Part shown: piece after piece, positions 10,109 through 50,295 of the stretch
How positions within the stretch are numbered: position 1 is the stretch's first letter
Layout: the number at the start of each line of letters is the position of its first letter
Assembly: GCA_963693365.1 (NCBI GenBank)
Contig: CAVNZM010000004.1
Span: 11,408,001 to 11,472,000, forward strand
Direction: 5' to 3'
Length of the DNA: 64,000 bases
Source: Amoebidium appalachense
Lineage: Eukaryota > Ichthyosporea
Position numbers and translations under genes: made by a program
Notes under the pieces: model-generated
What the model was told of the DNA's origin: nothing
Database searches by the model: none
Seen by the model: the letters and a program-made list of their open reading frames with translations, nothing else

Positions 10109-11285
10109 CGGTTTGGTCCGACACCTGTGGGGTTGGTTCCCACTTGTCGCTTACGGGGTCGTATGCACGACCTTCCGCCAGCGCGAACAGTTCGCAGAAG
10201 AGCTCGATTTCCATCTCGCATCGGCGTTTGCGCTCGAGCAGTTTCTCACCAGAAAACATTGGTTCCTTCGTGTCCGTGTCTATCACGCTCGTAGCATCGT
10301 TTTCCAACTTTGCGAGGAACTCTTTTGCCTTGCTGATGCGTACACGACAACGTGTGGCGCACGCATTCTTAGCAGACACTTTACGTTCTTTGTCTGCTTT
10401 CTGAATGTTTTCCGGCGCGCATGGGTCGTAGCTTGGGAGGTGGGTGAAGAAGCTTCCACACCCCTTTGTCGCGTCACGGATGAACGCACGGTTATAGTCG
10501 CCCCGTACTGCTACTTCCAGCACATCGTATCCAATGAAGGACAGACAAAGGATGCGAGAGCACCGGAAGCCGAGAGCCTTGAAGATGGACCACATGGCCC
10601 TGTGTGGGCGTCTGCCGTGCTTGACTTTGAAATACACCCTCTCGTATTTGGGTGGGATGTTGATGTTACCGTTTGCTTGGGTGTTCCCCTTAGCCGGCGG
10701 TTTGGGAGGGGAGTTGCGGCGGTACTCGTTGCCTGCAAGAATGCTGGCATATGTTTCCTTGGCAATTTGGCGGAGCTCGGGTGTTTTACGAGAGTTCGCA
10801 TATTCTAGGAACTCTGCCGGGAGCTGTGCTTCCGGTCCTGTGTTGTTTTGTGTTGGGGTGGAAATGTCTCCGTCGCGAGATGTTTGCTCATGAGTTTTGG
10901 GGTTTTGCGATCCACTAATGTTTAGCTGGGCTGTGAGTGAATCAATGGTGAGCTTGAGTTGGGTATTTTCTGTTTGGAGTTTTTCTATCATGTTCTTGAG
11001 TGGTAACAGCTCATTTAGCTGTTTCTTAACGAGGGCAAGTTCTGCCAGTACTGTATCAACCGAAAGTTTCGGCATGGTTGTTATTGTGTTTCTACGGAGT
11101 GGTGTGGTGTTATTCTGAATGGGTAGTGTATTGTAAATAGGTGTTGCGCTTAGTCTAAGGCGATGTTTTTCTGGTTGTGCATCTGTGGTAGGTGTATCTG
11201 CTGGACGTTTTAATGGTCGCACATGTGTGATGGGTGTAGATGGAACTTTGAAAGAGGTTCTGAAACGATTATAGGCATGTGCCAT
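10101..11285 (-). CDS. LINE ORF1 RNA-binding protein
   Basis: 394 codons starting ATGGCACATGCC. The N-terminus is basic and Pro/Thr-rich. Residues roughly 75-125 form a predicted coiled coil rich in Leu, Lys and Glu (for example LALVKKQLNELLPLK), fitting trimerisation as in LINE ORF1 proteins. A segment around residues 215-270 (VYFKVKHGRR to LEVAVRGDYN) looks like an RRM-type fold. There is no CCHC zinc knuckle. The stop overlaps the ORF2 start by 8 nt. Assignment rests on position upstream of ORF2 and on architecture, not on a recognised motif. Confidence 0.85.
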   Translation of the reverse strand: MAHAYNRFRTSFKVPSTPITHVRPLKRPADTPTTDAQPEKHRLRLSATPIYNTLPIQNNTTPLRRNTITTMPKLSVDTVLAELALVKKQLNELLPLKNMIEKLQTENTQLKLTIDSLTAQLNISGSQNPKTHEQTSRDGDISTPTQNNTGPEAQLPAEFLEYANSRKTPELRQIAKETYASILAGNEYRRNSPPKPPAKGNTQANGNINIPPKYERVYFKVKHGRRPHRAMWSIFKALGFRCSRILCLSFIGYDVLEVAVRGDYNRAFIRDATKGCGSFFTHLPSYDPCAPENIQKADKERKVSAKNACATRCRVRISKAKEFLAKLENDATSVIDTDTKEPMFSGEKLLERKRRCEMEIELFCELFALAEGRAYDPVSDKWEPTPQVSDQTDA

Positions 11286-11345
11286 GACATGGATGGGGGT
11301 GTTCCCCGGCCCTTAGGGCCACGGATGGCCTGGTTTAGGGGTGGA

Positions 11346-12303
11346 TGCGCGAAGGATACTATTTATTAGCAGATAATAAAGAGCGACATTTGAATCGATG
11401 TGTGCGACTGAATCGATGTTGGCCAAATCCAGGTATTTCAAGTTGTCCCTCTCTTTGGGAGAGCACCGGGAGAGATCTCCAGCGCAATGCATTCGAATTC
11501 CTTTCGGGGTCCATATTGTTTTAATGTAAACAGACGTTCCTGAAAATGTTCCCATTTTCAAAATTCAATAATAATAATAATCAATAATCAGTTTCAGATT
11601 CCTTTAAAACTATAACTTCGAAGCCCATAAATGAATTATTAAAAATGAAAAAATTGCTTTATAGCTCATGGTCATGCTGTCTATTTTTATAATTCTATAA
11701 ACTACGTGGGGTATCGTAAAATGTAGATCCTGGATCTCCTTGGATCTCCATGTTCAACCAATAGTCAAATAGTATCACGGACATTCTTCACCCTAGAGCA
11801 AATAAGCACTCAGAAAGTTTATGTTGTGATCGATGCACAGTGAGTCTTGCACAGTGTCGATACTCGATACCAGACTCGATACGCAGCCTTACGCAGCCCC
11901 GTGTTTGTTTGAAACTTGGAAGTGTTCGACTACGAGTGTAGGGTTTAGAGACTAATAAACATTTTTTTTTTACACACGTAACACATTTATTTATAGTAGC
12001 CATAGCCGAAGGTGGCCGTGGGACGGTCTCTAGATTGGTCACTTCACACACAAAGAACGTGGGTTTTAGTACCCTAGACCAGCTTGTTCTGCTGCTGGAA
12101 CGTATTTTGCACATAGATTATTGCTTTGCTTAATCCTAGGTGAAAATGAGCGTTAGATAACAGTAGGCTCAGCTCTAGGAGTGACATTGAATTTTTCTAT
12201 TTCTTCAAGAATTCCAAAACGTACCCGAGCATCTTCGAAAACAGCTACTATTCTAGGACATGCCTGAGGATGTATTATCAAGTGGAGTGACAGGCCAACG
12301 AAC
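11346..12303. other. AT-rich intergenic region between LINE and LRR gene
   Basis: AT-rich, including a TAATAATAATAAT tract near 11566. A minus-strand frame at 11788-12114 (108 codons) has no recognised motif. This interval should hold the promoter of the gene starting at 12304, but no clear core element was found. Confidence 0.5.
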
Positions 12304-30465
<18,162 letters not shown>

Positions 30466-31131
30466 GGAGGGGATGGTTTGATTATGGTAAGAGATGTTTG
30501 TTTCGAATGAATGTTTTGTTGTGGTTGCTGTAATACGCTAATTGGCCTATGTTGCAGGCTTGTGTTTTATGAAAGGCACTGCTTTAACGCACACTATGCA
30601 AAAATTTCCTAGTTCGAGAAATAATTTCATGCACGGGAAGGTGTAACGTAGATGACACTTCACAGAAGGTCTTTTTCCTTTTTAGTGCGTTGAAGTGTTT
30701 CTTTTGTCTCTTCTTGTAAACCTTTGCTCTCCTGCCAGTTTGTTTGTATTGCTTGGAGACTTGCCCTTTCCATCTCAAAACTGTGGTTTCTGAAACAGTT
30801 TTGTTTCTTCAAATGTGGCAAAACCAGTGTCCTTGCTCTGTTCTCAGCTGTAAGGGGTTAATATATTCTCTTGGGTCGGATTAAGCTATTTTTAGTTGGT
30901 GAGATAATCGTTGGATAGACGAAGTTGTGTACATACAAAAATGCTATCATAGAAAGAGATGTTCGGCTTGTACAACATATATCCAAAAGCCCTGAAGGGT
31001 AATATTTCAGAAGCAGAATTAAATACAATTATAAGAACCCAGATTTGTCTACAAGGACTTAACATGTGGGCGGAGTTAGGTGCGGTTGAGATTCGAAGCG
31101 CCTGTGCACGTCCTCATGAGCTCGAGCCCAG

Positions 31132-31215
<84 letters not shown>

Positions 31216-32686
31216 AAGAAAACAACAAAAAAAAAAAGAAATGAAAGAAAGAAAAAAAGAAAAAAAGAAAAAACTTGAAAAAAGAAGTCTTCCGCCAGCA
31301 CCGGTAGCACCATAACCACCACCAAAGGAAGACGAAAGAAAACACATGCACCCTCTCTGAGATTCCAGTGTCGGTTTCCCTCCCCTCAAGTCCCTCCCCT
31401 CCCTTCCTCGTCGCCACCACCATTAGTCTAGGCTGAGCACCCAAGCCACCCATACACCCATACACCCGCTAACCCACGTATCCAAAAGAAACTTAATGTA
31501 TATCAGGGTATCTATCTGTGAGGTTTGGCCAGTTGGGCCTGTGCATGGTGGAACTAACAGCTATAGCTATGAACCACTCAAGCCATCCCCCAACAATTAT
31601 TCTAAAGATATGTCCCACGTGCCCACCATCGGTGCCCAAATGTGCACAATTTTGGTTTGCAAAGCATCACGTGAACACATGCACAGACACCAAAACACAC
31701 ACCTATGTGCGCCGAAATATGCACGCACATGTATGCATACCCACAGACATGAGACAAAGTCATGAATGGAACTTTTGTTCTGATCGAACATGTGCATCTG
31801 ATCAGATTTGCCCCCTGATGACAATTTTCACCACCGGTAGGGCCTACCTAACAATATTCCTACTTTTCTGTTCGTTTATAAAAACTATAGTCCTACATGT
31901 GCCCCTCAATCGATGTAAAAAACAGTGAGTCTATAAACTTATCAGACATTTTGCGCACCCAAGTCTCGTAACGGTATATGTATTCTGGATATCACAATGT
32001 CATTACGTCACAGTGGGTAGATTCTGGTTAAGAAAGGTGTGTGAGCCGGCGTTCCCGAGGAAGGGGAGGGGAGGGGACCAATAAGGGACCCCGGGTGGGG
32101 GGGAGGGGGGAGGGGGCACAGCATATCCGAGTATCCGGTCGTCAGGTGACGAATGTGCACAGGTGCTAGTTGGTGCCTGAAAAGATGTTTACTGATCAAA
32201 GCACACCAATAAAACAAAATCGCACACGTACGTACCCGCAAGTACAATATGGTATGGCCATGCAGTGTGCATGCCATTCCAAGTTAGGTATACTGCAGGC
32301 AAAACATGTACATGATAATGAGTTGAGGATTCATGTATGTTTTTTGCAATTCCCCGAATCCATGCAAAGAGAAAAGAACGAGCAAACACTTATGTACACC
32401 AGATAACCGCCACCGGGGCTAAAAGAATAGCAAAAAAGAGGGGCCCAGCGTTAGTAAAACATACGTTCATTCATAAAGTACATTTTATATCATCCAATCC
32501 ACAACGATAGTAGCAGAAAAACCTGCAATTAGTGCCGGACTAGCAAAGTACAAGTCATTCGATAATTGCATATCCAACCACTTAGACAAGAGGAATTTCA
32601 CGCATTTTCAAGCACTCACAGTCCAAAAAAAGGCCATGGAGAAAGACCATGGGATTGATAATTCGAGATAGTCATTGGATATACGG
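30466..32686. other. Convergent intergenic region
   Basis: Lies between the 3' ends of the LRR gene (+) and the ANKRD13-like gene (-). It contains a poly-C tract followed by poly-A and an A/G-rich run (31133-31290). Short frames at 31496-31765 (+) and 32008-32277 (-) have no recognised motif. The first could be an unplaced exon, but no consistent splice model was found. Confidence 0.5.
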
Positions 32687-41934
<9,248 letters not shown>

Positions 41935-43089
41935 GACGAAAACACTATTTTCAATCTCCAAACGTGTGCGATGTTTTTGGTTGAAACTAACGATAGCTGT
42001 GGTGGGAGCTGCAGTCTACGTCATGGCGAGACACGAGTTCCTCGTATTGATGATCCCTTAACAGGCTGCTGGTTTACTTTCGTGTCCTTTGCTCACAAAA
42101 AAACCGTTTTAATGGGGCCGTCACGCAAAAACCAGTAACGGAGTTATCTGATGCTATCCATCTCTCACACTCTGGTCCCTCACAAACCCATGGAATTCGA
42201 TTACCCGGTAGCGATTGTATCATCGGGCGCACTATCGAAGTCGAAGGAGTACTTTTAGAACAGGAGGACCCCAGGGCCAGAAGTTTATGTGATGTGTAAG
42301 GAGAACGGTGCGCCAAATGTTGGGCCAGAACAACCTGTCTGCCTGTGTGTCCGCGTGTGTGTGCGTCCGTGTGGTGTGCGTGCGTGCGTGTGTGTGGCGT
42401 GTGTGCGTGCCGGTAGTGGGCTTGGGCGGCGAGGGGGAGGGGGGCGGGGGGCGGAGGTGGGGAGGGGAGAGGGAGAGGGGGGGGGGGGGGGGAGAGGGGG
42501 GAGGGGGGGGGGAGGGGGAGGCGGGGACAGGGAGGGGAGGGGGAGTAACGAAAATAAAGTTGGGTGGGAGTACGTTATGAAAACAAGAAAAACTCGAACA
42601 GCTTATAAAAACTAGGCTAAAGTTTGTTATCAAGCCTAAAGAAAAACGAGAATCTGTAAACCCCTTAAAACGCTTAACAACGTGTTTTAAGAGAAGGAAA
42701 TAAACACCACACACGTCTTCTCTGTTGTCCTTCTACGCTGTTTCACCAGTTTACAGGCTGTGTGCTGGTGGTGGGACGACCGGTACCGTCCGAACCATGG
42801 CCGCCCGGATCAAGATGAAACGGAGGTGGCTCAGCGTAATCTCACTATTGAACCAATCAGATGCAGTGAAAATATTGTAAACCAATACTAACAAACAGCA
42901 GCTAGCCAAATACGGTTTATCGTTGTTTACCCCGGTAGATCAGATCTGATCGTGTTGGCGGTGCCTGTACACACGGGTCACACGTGCGTGCTGAAAAACT
43001 GTGAACCTGTGACGGGGTGGAAAAGGTAGTGTACTGTACTTACGGAGGGAAGAACGCAGACGGCGGACACAGAACTTGGCAGTGAAAAG
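41935..43089. promoter_or_regulatory. Shared divergent promoter region of two ankyrin genes
   Basis: The 1.15 kb between the start codons of the ANKRD13 gene (-) and the 43090 gene (+). It contains a G-rich purine run (about 42419-42546) and CCAAT motifs (for example GAACCAATCAG near 42850). No TATA box was recognised. Confidence 0.5.
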
Positions 43090-43448
43090 ATGGAGGAAGA
43101 AGATAACATTTGGGTGGCGGCGAGCGACGGAAAGATCGACCTGGTCAAGCAGGTACGCAATTTATAGCTGTGGATGAGAAGGAAAAGGCCAGTGCTTGGG
43201 GCTTCAACGTTAGAAGAACTTGGAATGTGGGTTGGTATAGAACACTTGCGTTCGCTCTTTTTCTTCTTTTCCTGTAGCGCTCCCTTTATTCTGGTTAAAA
43301 CCTATGCCAGCGATAAGCATCCCCTTCTCCCTTCAAGCCCACCTTACATTAACCCTTCTCCCTCTCCTCCCAAGCCCCCCCTCTTGCCGCCTCCACCCCC
43401 TCCCCCCCCTCCGCCCTTCAGCCCTCCCTCCCCCCCCCCTCCCCTCCC

Positions 43449-43512
<64 letters not shown>

Positions 43513-43648
43513 CGTACACACGCACACATCGCTTCTTCTGCCCTGTTTCTGCCTCCGTTTCGCCCACCACCGTACCTATGATCTTAGTGCTCTAAGCTTT
43601 CTCGTCGCTGGGAGACTTTCGAACCATACAGGGAGTGTCTTGATGCTT

Positions 43649-43692
<44 letters not shown>

Positions 43693-43861
43693 GGGGGTGG
43701 GGGGGGAGGGAGGGGGGGGGGGGGAGGGGGGGGGAGGGGGGAAGGGGGGGGGGGGGGGGGGCAGGTGGGGAGTGGATGGTTGTGGAGAGGGAAGAATGGG
43801 TAGGTTTTTTTGGGGGGAGTGAAGGGTTGTGAGGATGAGAGAATGGGGAGTTTTTTTTTTT

Positions 43862-43909
<48 letters not shown>

Positions 43910-46065
43910 GTGGGAGAGGGGGGGAGGGGGGAGGGGGGTGTCATCTCACTCAAGGCTACGGGGAAATTCATGGAAGCCTGAACTAAGCGAGTGCAAGCGG
44001 AGTAATAGGAGGTGATGGTTTGGCAAAGAAGCACGATAATCTGCAACAAGGGTAGAGGGTGCGGTAAAGGGGGAACTGGGCAGGTGGCTTACGGGTAGAG
44101 TTGGGCAGTGTGGGAAGTGGGGCGACGAAGGTGGTGGGCTTAGGGAAAGGCAAAACTCCTGCTGATGCAACTTGTGTTTCGCGCAGTTGATTGAGAGCGG
44201 CAAGCACGATGTCAACGCGAAAGATGAGAACGGCTACACCCCCATGTATGTACCCTCCCCCGTGTTTCGTCCCTGGGTTTATTCTTGTTGTGTTCCTCTT
44301 CCCTTGGTTGTTTGGTCGACTTTATCAGTTGCGGTTTGAAGGCTACAGGATATTCTGTTCAGCCACTAACCTCTTCGTGCAACTATCCCTTCAGTCTCTT
44401 TGCGTGAGAAGAATTGGAAATGGGGGAGGTGAGGAGGTTTTTTTTTTTTTGTGTGTGTGTGTGTGTTTGTTTTTTTTTGGGGGGGGGGGGGGGGGGGGGG
44501 GGGGGCCTGATTTTCTCATTTGTTTGAGTGTGGTCTGTTAAAGCCAATCAGACCTCTGCTTCTATTAATTCACAGCCTAGCCGCCCCCCCCCCCCCCCCC
44601 CCTCCCCTCCCCCCACCCCCTCCCTCCCTTCTCCACCGTCCCACCCCCTTCCCCCCTTCCCCCTTCCCCCCCCCCCCCTCCAAACGCACATTTGCACCCA
44701 CCTTCGTTCCTGGCTCTTCATTGCATATCTTAGTTTTTCGGTCTCCTCTCCCCCCCTCCCATTTCCCCCCTTCTTTCCCCCCCCCCCCCCCCCCCCCACA
44801 AACACACACATACCCAGCCCCACCCCCACCCACACGCCACCCACCGACCGATTCACTCACCTCCATGATACTGTAGGAGATCCTTGCATGGTTTTTTGTT
44901 CTCTCCTTTCTCACTTTGTTGTCGGGAGGCCCCATGGGGTTGTTGGGCTGTGTGTGTGTGTGTGTGTGTGTGAAGGGGGGAAGGGGGGGAAGGGGGGGGG
45001 GGGGGGAGCACATTTTTCGGGCTTGCATTGTGGCTTTTGTTTACTCTATTTTTGGTGTCCTTGCCTCTGTGTTTGCCACCCTTGTATGCCCCGCCCCCCC
45101 CCCCCCCCCCCCCTCCCTTTTCCACACACACACACACACACCCTTTCTTCAGCTCTGTGGGTTTTCGTCGTGTAACCTTTTGACTCCTCATGCACTGCAA
45201 TGGCTGATTCTAACCCCTCGTTCCCACTTCCTTCCACTCACTATTCTTTCACACAGCCATGCAGCTGTGAGCTGGGGTCATGAGGCACTACTCCACTATC
45301 TGCTGGAGAAGGGTGCAGACCCAAACATAGGCGACCTGGATGGGGACACACCACTGCATGTCTGCGAAAAGTGAGTGGATTGAAGTATTGGATGTTGTGG
45401 GCTTTCGGATGCTTGTTGTAAGATAAACTTTTTGGACCCTGTGTGTTTGTGTTTATTACTTCACGTCTGTTTTTTCTCCTTTTATTGTTGATCCCCGATG
45501 GGGGGGGGGGGGGGGGGGGGGAGGGAGGGGGAGGGGGGAGGGGGAGGGAAGGTAGTTAGCAAGGGGGGCGAGAGGAGCAAGGGGAGGAGGAAGCTGGATC
45601 TCTTGCATGTTACTTTATAAGGCTAGGCCCCCATATAGGTGTACCCCGGATCAATCCAGCCCCAAACCCGACTGTTCATTCTCCTCTCACGGGGGCCCAC
45701 CATATCACACAGCCCAACTCCCCTCCCTTTTCACTCTACCTTCTTTGAGTATTAGCACTTGATCGGGACACACTTGCCACTACCAGCACTTATGCAGCGA
45801 CATGCAAACAGTAGCATCCTGTACACTTTTTCCCACGGCACTTCTGCTTTCTCTTTCAACTGTCCCGCTCATGGTTTTGACTATGACGTTGCACCACTAT
45901 TATAAGCACGCCTGCATGCTAGGGTGATGTAGTGCAAAGCAATCACAAAAGTGGGGTAGTGTCAGGTTGGGGCTAATCTGTGGGTCACAGGCCGGCCATA
46001 GCTGAGATCCTTCTGAATGCTGGGGCTACAGTCGATAAGACAAATGACGAAGGCCGCACTGTAAG

Positions 46066-46118
<53 letters not shown>

Positions 46119-46960
46119 AAAAAAAGAAGAAGAAAAAAAAGGACAAAGAAAGAAAGGAAGAAATCTCTCGTGGGAAAGGAAAGGAAAGGAAAGAAAGTGA
46201 GAAAGAACGAGACGCGTATGTGCGCACACGCACACACGCGCACACACACACACACACACTTCTCCTCGCCCCCCTCCCCCTACCCCTCTCCCTGCTTTGC
46301 TCCCCCCCGCTCTGATAACACGCACCCATCCCCCACCCACCCTCCCCCTCTCCCCCTTCTTGCCTTGACCCCCCCCCCCCCACCCTCTGATAACACACAT
46401 CCATATCCCCCCCTTCCGCCCCGACCCCCCCCCCCTCCCCCCACCTCCTTCCTCTCGTCCCTCTGGTTTCGCATTTTTTCTCTGGCACGCATATTCGCCG
46501 AAATTTCCTCTTAACTGTGCTGTCGGCACGCATAGTAGTTTTGGTGTAGTGTCTAAGGTGTGGCGGTCGTTGTTAGACTTCGTTTCGTTTGATACATTTA
46601 GATTTCGCTTGTAGGCACTATATCCTTTTTCCTACCTTCCCTTCCTGCATCATTGCACGTGCCCACACGTACACCTTTCCGGCTCTTAGACCCCTCCCCC
46701 CCTCCCCCCCCCCCCCCATATAAAGAATAAATAAATAAAATGTGTGCGTCTAGTCTATACGCTCACAGATGCATGTACACAGACGTACCTAACCACTCCC
46801 CTCCCCCCCCCTCCCCCCCCCCCCCCCCCCCCCATACTGTGCGCATGGCTGATGTTGCATACTTGAATTTTTGCCTTTGCATGTCTCCTGCACCATGCTT
46901 CTCATCGTGTATGCGTACTTCGTACTGTGTTCCGCATTCAAACCCCCCGTTCTCCCCCTC

Positions 46961-46999
<39 letters not shown>

Positions 47000-47227
47000 C
47001 ACACACACACACCAAAAAAACAGCCTGCAGATGCAGCCCGTGAAGACGAAAACATGGAGATGTACGAATTCTACCACCAACTAGGGGTGGTGACGGCGGA
47101 ACAAGTGGAAGAGTTCAAGAGGGAGCTAGAAGAGCCAGGTGCATGGGAGGAGATTAGCGGTGAGGAGGGGGAGGAGGAGGAAGGAGAGAGTGAGATTGAG
47201 GAGGGGGAGGAGGGGGTTGGGCGATAG
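43090..47227 (+). CDS. Small ankyrin-repeat protein with acidic C-terminus
   Basis: Five exons: 43090-43152, 44187-44245, 45257-45370, 45991-46060 and 47024-47227 (TAG); 169 residues with consistent phases. It starts MEEEDNIWVAASDGKIDLVKQ-like, as small ankyrin proteins commonly do with an N-cap half repeat. Three ankyrin repeats follow: NAKDENGYTPIHAAVSWGH, DLDGDTPLHVCEK and KTNDEGRTPADAARE. The tail is a Glu/Gly-rich acidic stretch after EQVEEFKRELEE. There is no signal peptide or membrane segment. Likely a soluble adaptor or interaction protein; the partner is unknown. It is divergently arranged with the ANKRD13-family gene, which also carries ankyrin repeats. Confidence 0.93.
46833..46948 (+). 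repeat. Poly-C-associated dispersed repeat, copy 3
   Basis: CATACTGTGCGCAT, ACCATGCTTCTCATCGTG, TTCGTACTGTGTTCCGCATT and AAACCCCCC are shared with copy 2 at 21501. Intron 4 of the small ankyrin gene, between poly-C tracts. Confidence 0.85.
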
Positions 47228-48207
47228 TTTAGTGAGTTATATTAATACTAATATCCCTGTTATTGCTAGATGGTGTTTGTGCAGATGGTGGTGAACTGGT
47301 TTGGGGTGGGTTACTGTGGCTAGAATGAATTTCTGCTCTCTCGATGTTTGGTGCAGGCTTCTGTTTAATGCACGTAGCTATGGAGCGAGTGCGACTTAGC
47401 CACCACTAGTGCGTTTGCACACCTCCACCATCCATGAATTGCACATAATTTTTTGGTAAGGGATGACTGGACCTGTCTTATTGGGCTTTAATGTCCGGGA
47501 GAAGACAGTGGTGTGTGATTACGTAAGGTACGGAACTAGAGGATACAGGTGCAACGATAATCAATGGGGGGGTGTACATTATGAAGGCTCGTTACGTGCA
47601 CCTTTCAAGTAGCTTTATTTTTTATCGGTATGTTTTGGAAATAATTGTTCTGAGATGTGATTCGTGTTTGGGTTTGTTTATGCTGGTGATCGTATGTTTC
47701 TGGTGCCTGCTTCATTGCAGGGCCCACCCAAGCAATGCACCCTTATGATTCAATCGCATAGCGTAGGGAATGTACGAGTCAGGCGTGGTATTCGCGTTCG
47801 GTGCACAGGTTATGGGTGGGGTATTTCAAAGTGAAAGAAAATAAAATGGAAGGTTCATGGACAGCCACCGGATGGCAATCCAAGCATGAGAGAGAACTGC
47901 GGGTCCACATGTGGTTCAGCTGACGATGTCTGCATTGCAGATATTTGTATTGTGCATCAAAGCACATGTTGTGACGTAAGTTACTAACTTGCTCTACATG
48001 CCCGCCTTTCGAATGCCACATCACCGTGTATACACCACCGGCACACTTCACCATCCGATCGACTCAATTCTCAACGCTGTTGAGTTTATGACCGCTGCCC
48101 ATTGCTTTACAATGTGCTATCACGATCGCGGTCATGCGTATCGATCATCCCCCCCTCCCTCCCCCCCTTCCCCCCAAAACACACACACACACACACACAC
48201 ACACATG

Positions 48208-48249
<42 letters not shown>

Positions 48250-48290
48250 CCCCCTTCGTACTTCATGGCCCATTTTGAACCCCCTCTCCC

Positions 48291-48328
<38 letters not shown>

Positions 48329-49570
48329 GCCCCTCAAATTTCGAGTTGCCTAGATAGCCTCTTTTCTGTTTTCGTATTTCGGCTTCAAGCCATGATGATA
48401 CTCATACGCATAATAATGATTCTAAATGCTGTATCTACACGGTGGTGGAATCATTTGCAACATGGAAAGGCAACTTGGTAATCAAAAGTACAATTGTTAC
48501 CATCATACGGTATGACTGGTACTACGGCATGTGGGGTCACACATGGAAATAACTTAAACTTTGCCAATTGAATCCCTTATCACTACTAGAATTATATCAT
48601 GATATAAGAAATCGATTGGTTGACCACCCGGGGATTCGAACTTGCAGAATTTACCATAACAATTGCGCCAAGGCACTTTGTATGTGCTTACACATGCATG
48701 TATCATGGTATGGTTGTGCATATCATCCAGTGTCCACTTGTGCTCGTCATAGTTGCAAGTGTGCGTACGTCACGAGCCCGTACTTAGTTTAGTGCATGAA
48801 TCAGTTCCCCTCTCTAGATCTTTTTTTTTTTTTTTTTTTTTGGGGGGGGGGGGGACGACTATTGAAGCCCCCATGTTCGTTCAGAACGGAGCACAATGGA
48901 AGAATCCATTTGTAGTGCCACGAATTTTGCCTGGCCTAGTGGCTAAGAGATGTTTGCAGGTATGACTGAATGGGGTGGGTGAGCACTGCGGCAGCGGCGA
49001 GGGGGGGGAGGGGGGAGGGGGGGGGGGGGGGGGGGGAGGGGAGCCGTGCACTGGGTTGGCCTTTTCTTCTTTTTTTTTTTGGTATGGTAATGGTGGTTGT
49101 GTGTGTGCATGTGTGCGTGTGTGCGTGCATACGTGTATCTGGTTGTTCGGGTGGGGTGGGGTGAGGTGGGGGGAGGGGTGGGGGGGATCAGTGAACGTGT
49201 TTCAACACGCGAGCTTTGTGTGTGAATGTGCACTTGAACAGAAGATATAACGGCGGGCTGTATCCGGCGATACACAAGAACACACAGCCAACTGACCCGA
49301 ACAAGTATTGTATTTTGGTTCTGATTTGGTTTATTGACATGAATTATACAACCGTTCGACTAGCAGAGTCGACCAAACATTCTGAGTAGATGAATAGACA
49401 CTCTTGTTCCTACTGCAATATCAACAGACTATTTTATAAAACAATAAAAAAAGTAGGAATATTATATTTTAACAACATTCTTCCTAGTAGTAATCCAATT
49501 AGACAATATAGCAAAAACCAGGAATTACTTAGTATTGACGGCCCCCTCCCCAAAAAAGAAAAAAAAACCC
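47228..49570. other. Intergenic region with no recognised protein gene
   Basis: Holds (CA)n (48179-48244), a poly-C run (about 48293-48326), a T-then-G homopolymer pair (48821-48855), a G-rich run (49001-49040) and the tRNA-like element at 48600-48675. Remaining frames are under 125 codons and without motifs. Confidence 0.55.
48600..48675 (-). ncRNA. tRNA-like element with Pol III A and B boxes
   Basis: On the minus strand, TGGCGCAATTG (48670-48660) fits the A-box consensus and AGTTCGAATCC (48642-48632) matches the B box in 10 of 11 positions. Only 17 nt separate the boxes, too short for a normal anticodon arm, and no cloverleaf folds cleanly. It is either a decayed tRNA pseudogene or a tRNA-derived SINE head. 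Confidence 0.5.
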
Positions 49571-49945
49571 CTATGAAAGCTTCATGCACTTATCCGAAAC
49601 ATCCATCCCATTCTCATCCGTATACAACGTCTTGCAAGTGCAAAAGTCCGTGCGGCATGGGACAACATCCCTCTTTCCGTCTGAATTCTCCACCAGACAT
49701 GGCTTTGCAGACAGGCAGGGGTCCTCTGTGCATTTGTCCTTTGGGCAGCAGAACTTCAACGTGCACATGAGCCCAGCCTTGCCAGCACAGCGGCAGCGGT
49801 TACACTGTTTGGGTAAGAAAATTGTGTGAGTTTTGATTGGAAGTTGCCGTATTTGGTTGTTACCATATTTGGTTCCCACTCGTGCTGGTGTATGCAACTG
49901 GCTATAGCTATTGGGCCGTGCTAAGGTGTCTGCATTTCCTCTCTC

Positions 49946-49982
<37 letters not shown>

Positions 49983-50262
49983 CCCCCCCCCCCCCCCCCT
50001 CTCCCCCCCTCCCTCCCCCTCCCTCTTTCCCCTGCCACATTCTCTCACAGCTACCACCACCACCTCAAAAGCTAAACTGTTTACTTTGTTTTGTATCGTA
50101 GTCTGTGAGACAGGCACCCAACAGCCAAAAACAAATGTGGTGGGTCGGCACAAAAGGGACATTGGGGGGAAAGGGAGGTGAGGAGGGGAAAGAAAGAGAG
50201 CCCAAGAACTTGCAAAGCAGAAGTAGAAAGACTCGCGATGGAGAATAGTCGGGGCGGGAGGG

Positions 50263-50295
<33 letters not shown>

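Larger units (their letters stand above)
6598..11345 (-). mobile_element. APE-type LINE (non-LTR retrotransposon), near full length
   Basis: On the minus strand the order is a short GC-rich leader (with palindrome GGCCCTTAGGGCC near 11310), ORF1, ORF2 overlapping ORF1 by 8 nt, a C-terminal ORF2 segment in another frame, a (CA)n tract, a short unique stretch, a poly(A) tract (poly-T at about 6771-6803 on +) and about 170 nt more that is also shared with a second copy at the window end. There are no LTRs. The 5' boundary is approximate, set where GC-rich sequence changes to AT-rich. One frameshift in a purine-rich tract suggests this copy is inactive or that a homopolymer-like sequencing error is present. 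The clade was not assigned. Confidence 0.9.
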
